Shown one piece after another: positions 5,496 through 9,079 of a stretch of DNA of 9,079 nt. How positions within the stretch are numbered: the first letter of the stretch is position 1; the number at the start of each line of letters is the position of its first letter. The notes below the pieces were generated by a model that was not told where the DNA came from, searched no databases, and worked only from the letters and a program-made list of their open reading frames with translations. Source of the DNA: Paracoccaceae bacterium (lineage in GTDB: Bacteria > Pseudomonadota > Alphaproteobacteria > Rhodobacterales > Rhodobacteraceae); assembly GCA_006227805.1 (NCBI GenBank), contig SBFT01000113.1, forward strand, positions 1 through 9,079, in the 5' to 3' direction. The translations under genes were made by a program, and so were the position numbers.

Positions 5496-8048
5496 TCAGT
5501 AGAGCCCGCCCGAACTGCCCGTGCTGAACGTGGCCCTGGGGCCCACCGTCGCCGTGCCCCCGGACGAGGTCGTGACCTGCCGGGCGGCCTGTGCGGCCTC
5601 CTCGTAGAGAGGCAGGTTCGAGCCCATGGCGAAGCCGCCGTCGAACATGATGCCGAAGATCGGCTCTTCGCCGTCGCGGAAATACTCGGCCACCACGTTC
5701 GGCCCGGTCGCATCGTCCGACAGGCGCGCGCCGGTGAAGCGGTCGATCTTGATGAAACGCCCGCCCGGCGGGATCGCGAAGGGGCCGCCGCCGTATTTCT
5801 GGATCGCCTTCAGCATGAAATCGTTGAAGACGGGCCCGCAGAAGCCGCCGCCCGAGGCCCCGCCCTGCAGGGGGCGCGGCAGGTCATAGCCGATGTAGCA
5901 GCCCGCCACGATGTTCGAGGTGAAGCCCACGAACCACACGTCGCGGCTGTCGTTGGTGGTGCCGGTCTTGCCCGCGGCGGGCACCGGCAGGTTGACGGTG
6001 CCTGCGGCAGTGCCGCGGTCGACCACACCTTCCAGCATCGAGGTCAGCTGGTAGGCGGTGATCGCGTTCATCACGCGCTCGCGGTTCGTGCGGATCGCGG
6101 GAAAGGCGCCGTCGGCCAGGCTGGCTGTCCGGCAATCGACGCAATCGCGGCGGTCATGGCGATAGATCGTGCGGCCATAGCGGTCCTGGATGCGGTCGAC
6201 CAGCGTCGGCTCGACCCGCTCGCCGCCATTGGCGAACATCGCATAGGCCGCGACCATCTTGAACAGCGTCGTTTCCTCGGCGCCCAGCGAATTCGCCAGG
6301 AACGGGCTCATCTCGTCATAGACGCCGAATTCCTCGGCATAGCGCGCGACGGTTTCCATGCCCACTTCCTGCGCCAGGCGGATCGTCATCAGGTTGCGCG
6401 ACTTCTCGATCCCGGTGCGCAAGGGCGTCGGGCCGTAGAACTGGTTCGAGGCGTTCTGCGGCCGCCACAGGCCCTGCGGCGTCTCGACCTCGATCGGGGC
6501 GTCCACCACGATCGTTGCGGGGCTGTAGCCGCTGTCCAGCGCCGCGGCATAGACGAAGGGCTTGAAGGACGACCCCGGCTGGCGCAGCGCCTGCGTCGCG
6601 CGGTTGAAGACCGAGTGCTGGTAGGAAAAGCCGCCCTGCATGGCCAGCACGCGGCCCGAGTTCACGTCCATCGCCATGAAGGCGCCCTGCACTTCGGGGA
6701 TCTGGCGCAGGGACCAGCGGATGAAGCTGCCGTCGCTGTCCTGCGTCATCTGGCGCACCAGGACGACGTCGCCCACCTCGAGCAGGTCGCCCGCCACCTG
6801 CGCGCGGCGTCCCAGCGATCCGTCCTCGCGCTGCTTGCGCGCCCATTGGACGTCGCGCGCGGGGATGAAATGCCCGTCCGCGTCGTCCTCGACATTCTCG
6901 ATGCCGATGCGCGCGTCGTTCTGGCCGACCTCGAGCACCACCGCCGGATACCATGGATGTTCCAGGACCACGTCGCGGGGCACCGCAACCTCGGCCAGGG
7001 CGGCGCGCCATTCGGCCTCGCTGCCCAGTTTCTCGGCCGGGATCTTCAGCCCGGTGCCGCGCCAGACGCCCCGGTCGCGGTCATAGCTTTCCAGCGCCTT
7101 GCGGAAGGCTTCCGCCGCAGCCTCCTGCATCTCGGCGTCGATGGTGGCGCGCACGGTGAAACCGCCGGTGAAGAACTCGCCCTCGCCGAAATCCTCGCTC
7201 AGCTGGCGGCGGATCTCGTCGGTGAAATAGTCGCGCGGGGGCAAGGCGGTGCGGAAGCTTTCGAAATCGCCGTTCTGGACCGAGCGCAGCGGCATCGCCT
7301 CCTCGCTCCGATAGGTCGCCTCGTCGATATAGCCGTTCTCGTACATCTCGCGCAGGACGAAGTTGCGCCGGGCCAGCAGGCGGTCGGCCTGCCGCACCGG
7401 GTGATAATCGGACGGCGCCTTGGGCAGCGAGGCCAGGAACGCGGCTTCGTGCGGGGCCAGTTCGTCCAGCGTCTTGTTGAAATAGGTCTGCGCCGCCGCC
7501 GTCACGCCGTAGGAGTTCTGACCCAGGAAGATCTCGTTCAGGTAAAGCTCGAGGATCGATTCCTTGTCCAGCGTCTCCTCGAGGCGCGCGGCCAGGATGA
7601 TTTCCTTGATCTTGCGCTCGATCTGGCGGTCGCCCGACAGCAGGAAGTTCTTCATCACCTGCTGGGTGATGGTCGAGGCCCCGCGCAGGGTTTCGCCGCG
7701 CGACTGGACCGCCTCGATCCCCGCGGCGGCGATGCCGCGCATGTCATAGCCCTTGTGGATGTAGAAGTTCTTGTCCTCGGCGCTGATGAAGGCCTGCTTG
7801 ACCAGGTCGGGAATGTCCTCGGCCGGGGTGAAGAGGCGCCGTTCCTGCGCGAATTCGTCGATCAGCCGGCCTTCGCCGGAATAGATGCGGCTGATCGTGG
7901 GCGGCTGGTACTGGGCCAGCGATTCATGGCTGGGAAGGTCGCGCCCATAGATCCAGAAGATCGCGCCCACCGACAGCGCGACCATCGCGACACCCAGCGT
8001 CACCATGCTGAAGATCGCGCCGAAGAAGGACAGGATGAACCGAAGCAC
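5496..8048 (-). CDS. mrcA: Penicillin-binding protein 1A, bifunctional transglycosylase/transpeptidase
   Basis: This class A PBP polymerises lipid II into glycan strands and cross-links them in the periplasm, anchored by one N-terminal membrane helix (about 5-34). The 850-residue product carries the GT51 motifs in order: EDKNFYIHKGYD (91-102, catalytic E91), GASTITQQVMKNF (123-135), RKIKEIILAARLEE (145-158) and ILELYLNEIFLG (165-176). An inserted OB-like region occupies about 320-450. The transpeptidase domain has SSFK (S493 acyl-enzyme serine, K496), SRN (550-552) and KTGT (694-697). Four periplasmic cysteines, C636-x2-C639, C717 and C737, could form disulfides. The C-terminus is a Ser/Thr/Gly-rich tail. 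I chose GTG at 8048 because AAAGGGG sits 6 nt before it and a good promoter overlaps the longer 864-residue start at 8090. It lies between amiC and prfB, all on the minus strand. Confidence 0.95.
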   Translation of the reverse strand: MLRFILSFFGAIFSMVTLGVAMVALSVGAIFWIYGRDLPSHESLAQYQPPTISRIYSGEGRLIDEFAQERRLFTPAEDIPDLVKQAFISAEDKNFYIHKGYDMRGIAAAGIEAVQSRGETLRGASTITQQVMKNFLLSGDRQIERKIKEIILAARLEETLDKESILELYLNEIFLGQNSYGVTAAAQTYFNKTLDELAPHEAAFLASLPKAPSDYHPVRQADRLLARRNFVLREMYENGYIDEATYRSEEAMPLRSVQNGDFESFRTALPPRDYFTDEIRRQLSEDFGEGEFFTGGFTVRATIDAEMQEAAAEAFRKALESYDRDRGVWRGTGLKIPAEKLGSEAEWRAALAEVAVPRDVVLEHPWYPAVVLEVGQNDARIGIENVEDDADGHFIPARDVQWARKQREDGSLGRRAQVAGDLLEVGDVVLVRQMTQDSDGSFIRWSLRQIPEVQGAFMAMDVNSGRVLAMQGGFSYQHSVFNRATQALRQPGSSFKPFVYAAALDSGYSPATIVVDAPIEVETPQGLWRPQNASNQFYGPTPLRTGIEKSRNLMTIRLAQEVGMETVARYAEEFGVYDEMSPFLANSLGAEETTLFKMVAAYAMFANGGERVEPTLVDRIQDRYGRTIYRHDRRDCVDCRTASLADGAFPAIRTNRERVMNAITAYQLTSMLEGVVDRGTAAGTVNLPVPAAGKTGTTNDSRDVWFVGFTSNIVAGCYIGYDLPRPLQGGASGGGFCGPVFNDFMLKAIQKYGGGPFAIPPGGRFIKIDRFTGARLSDDATGPNVVAEYFRDGEEPIFGIMFDGGFAMGSNLPLYEEAAQAARQVTTSSGGTATVGPRATFSTGSSGGLY

Positions 8049-8054
8049 CAGGGG

Positions 8055-8061
8055 CCCCTTT
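8055..8061 (-). promoter_or_regulatory. Shine-Dalgarno AAAGGGG supporting the mrcA GTG start at 8048
   Basis: AAAGGGG on the minus strand (8061-8055) lies 6 nt before GTG 8048-8046. The alternative GTG at 8090 is preceded by TGTTCCCCC, which has no ribosome-binding character. Confidence 0.65.
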
Positions 8062-8077
8062 CTGGTCAGGCCCCGTC

Positions 8078-8106
8078 TATATAGGGCCACGGGGGAACAG
8101 GGTCAA
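8078..8106 (-). promoter_or_regulatory. Sigma70-type promoter for mrcA
   Basis: On the minus strand, TTGACC (8106-8101) and TATATA (8083-8078) are separated by exactly 17 nt. This is a strong -35 (5 of 6 to TTGACA), a fair -10 and ideal spacing, in DNA that is otherwise very GC-rich. Transcription would begin near 8071, giving a 5' leader of roughly 20-25 nt before GTG 8048. The promoter lies between amiC and mrcA, so mrcA can be expressed independently of amiC. Confidence 0.65.
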
Positions 8107-8126
8107 AACCTGATGCGCGCGCCGCA

Positions 8127-8148
8127 GGCCGGATTTCGCCGCCCGGCC
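8127..8148 (-). repeat. Hairpin between amiC and mrcA promoter
   Basis: GGCCGG (8127-8132) and CCGGCC (8143-8148) form a 6-bp stem with a 10-nt loop, starting 17 nt after the amiC stop. No T-tract directly follows on the minus strand (the nearest is TTTT about 20 nt on), so a terminator role for amiC is only possible, not shown. Confidence 0.3.
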
Positions 8149-8165
8149 CACCTGGGGACGCCGCG

Positions 8166-9079
8166 TCACTGCCGCACCAGCGGCCGCATCGCCGCATCCT
8201 CGCGCAGCCACAATTGCAGCCCCAGCCGGATGCCGTCGGCCATGCGCGCGCGCCATTCGGGCTGTTGCAGGTTCTCGAGGTCGCGTGGGCTGGACAGGAA
8301 CCCGATCTCGATCAGGACCGAGGGGATGTCGGCCGCCTTCAGCACCGAAAACGCCGCGCGGCGCAGGGGGCGGCGGTTCATCGGGCCGCCGCCCTGGGCC
8401 ATGCCCTCGACCAGCGCGCGGGCCAGACGCTCGGTGCGGGGCTGCGTCTCCTGCCGGGCCAGATCGAGGAGGATGCCCGTCACCTCGTCATCGGCCGCGG
8501 AGAGATCCACCCCCGACAGAAGATCGTCGCGGTCGTGCCGTTCGGCCAGCGCGGCCGAGGCCTCGTCCGAGGCGTCCTTCGACAGGACATAGACCGTCGC
8601 GCCATGCGCGCCCCCTTCGGCCAGGCTGTCGGCATGAAGCGACAGGAAGACGTCCGCCTGGTATTCATGGGCAATCGCGATGCGCCGTTCCAGCGACACG
8701 AAATAGTCGTCGGTCCGGGTCAGGAAGACCTCGAAACCGCCCGCGCGGCGCAAGGCGTCCTCGAGCTCGCGCGCGAAGGTCAGCATCAGGGTCTTTTCGT
8801 TCACCACACCCCGTTCGGCGCCGGGATCGACACCGCCATGGCCGGGATCGATCACCACGCGCAGAAGGTCGGGGTTCGGGCTGCGCGGCGGCACGATGCG
8901 GGCGGGCGGCGGCAGGTCCCAGCGCGGATCGCGCGGCGCGCCGGCGGCGGCGGCGAAATCCGCATCCGACTGCGGCACGAGCCGCAGCGTCAGCACCGCC
9001 CCCCCGGTGACGGCGTCGGTGGCGAGACCCGCCTCCTCGATCCCCATCGCGCCATCCAGCGTGGCGACAAGGCGCGTCC
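8166..9079 (-). CDS. amiC: N-acetylmuramoyl-L-alanine amidase, AmiC type (partial, N-terminus beyond right edge)
   Basis: This periplasmic zinc amidase cuts the bond between MurNAc and the stem peptide, which is needed for septum splitting. The visible frame continues to the right edge (T-R-L-V-A-T-L-D-G before ATG 9047), so that ATG is internal and the signal peptide and most of the AMIN domain are off-window. Counting from that Met, an AMIN-like end and a Pro-rich linker (45-60) lead into the Amidase_3 domain. Zinc ligands are H70 (DPGHGG), E84 (NEK) and H138 (SLHADS), with catalytic E247 in LIEIGFLSS. The long insert at about 155-205 (SKDASDEASAALAERHDRD onward) matches the blocking helix of AmiB/AmiC-type enzymes, which are known to be activated by LytM-domain partners. 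mrcA follows 117 nt downstream on the same strand. In many alphaproteobacteria rne is the upstream neighbour, which would lie beyond the window. Confidence 0.95.
   Translation of the reverse strand, partial: TRLVATLDGAMGIEEAGLATDAVTGGAVLTLRLVPQSDADFAAAAGAPRDPRWDLPPPARIVPPRSPNPDLLRVVIDPGHGGVDPGAERGVVNEKTLMLTFARELEDALRRAGGFEVFLTRTDDYFVSLERRIAIAHEYQADVFLSLHADSLAEGGAHGATVYVLSKDASDEASAALAERHDRDDLLSGVDLSAADDEVTGILLDLARQETQPRTERLARALVEGMAQGGGPMNRRPLRRAAFSVLKAADIPSVLIEIGFLSSPRDLENLQQPEWRARMADGIRLGLQLWLREDAAMRPLVRQ

Noticed and set aside
5402..5713. N-terminal extension of prfB by 104 residues
   Set aside because: The extra part runs into the mrcA 3' coding region, is Arg/Pro/Ser-rich and unlike any RF2, and the ATG at 5401 has its own ribosome-binding site.
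5457..8084. 875-codon open frame on the plus strand, opposite mrcA
   Set aside because: mrcA has every family motif on the minus strand. The plus frame is an Arg/Ala/His/Asp-rich shadow produced by high GC and codon bias, with no recognisable domain.
8049..8090. Longer mrcA start (GTG at 8090)
   Set aside because: It lies between the -35 and -10 of a well-formed promoter and lacks a ribosome-binding site; GTG 8048 fits better.
1..9079. Mobile element, prophage, CRISPR, toxin-antitoxin or defence island
   Set aside because: No transposase, integrase, terminal repeats, regular direct repeats or recognisable defence genes were seen on either strand; codon character is even across the window.

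Overview
The window is GC-rich, densely coded chromosomal DNA with strong third-position G/C bias. The protein sequences, and the run amiC - mrcA - prfB on the minus strand, point to an alphaproteobacterium. It is most likely a member of the Rhodobacterales of the Paracoccus/Rhodobacter type; this is inferred from protein resemblance and gene order, not from a marker search. I see no mobile element, CRISPR array, tRNA or rRNA. No gene-free stretch exceeds about 120 bases.

Left part, plus strand (1-1990). The window opens inside the 3' end of a gene whose product I recognise only tentatively, perhaps the C-terminal part of a helix-turn-helix regulator. It is followed by a complete Rieske-type mononuclear iron oxygenase alpha subunit, with all Rieske and iron ligands present and a Glu at the usual bridging Asp position. 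Coupled to it by an ATGA overlap is a 73-residue helical protein of unknown function. This pair is the least understood part of the window.

Middle part, minus strand (1987-4183). An amidase-signature hydrolase is followed 16 nt later by a multi-pass DUF2189-type membrane protein, so the two probably share a transcript. The membrane protein gene converges on the 73-residue gene, and their stop codons overlap in a single CTAG.

Right part, minus strand (4277-9079). In transcription order this is amiC (N-acetylmuramoyl-L-alanine amidase, N-terminus beyond the right edge), mrcA (bifunctional penicillin-binding protein 1A) and prfB (peptide chain release factor 2). amiC cleaves and mrcA builds peptidoglycan; prfB is a housekeeping translation gene often found beside them in this class. 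A good sigma70-type promoter lies directly before mrcA and argues for a start codon 42 nt inside the longest open frame. A nested hairpin lies between mrcA and prfB.

I did not find a clearly novel multi-gene system. The best leads are the Rieske oxygenase with its coupled small protein and the amidase/DUF2189 pair. The rest is mostly conserved core genome with a few local oddities.
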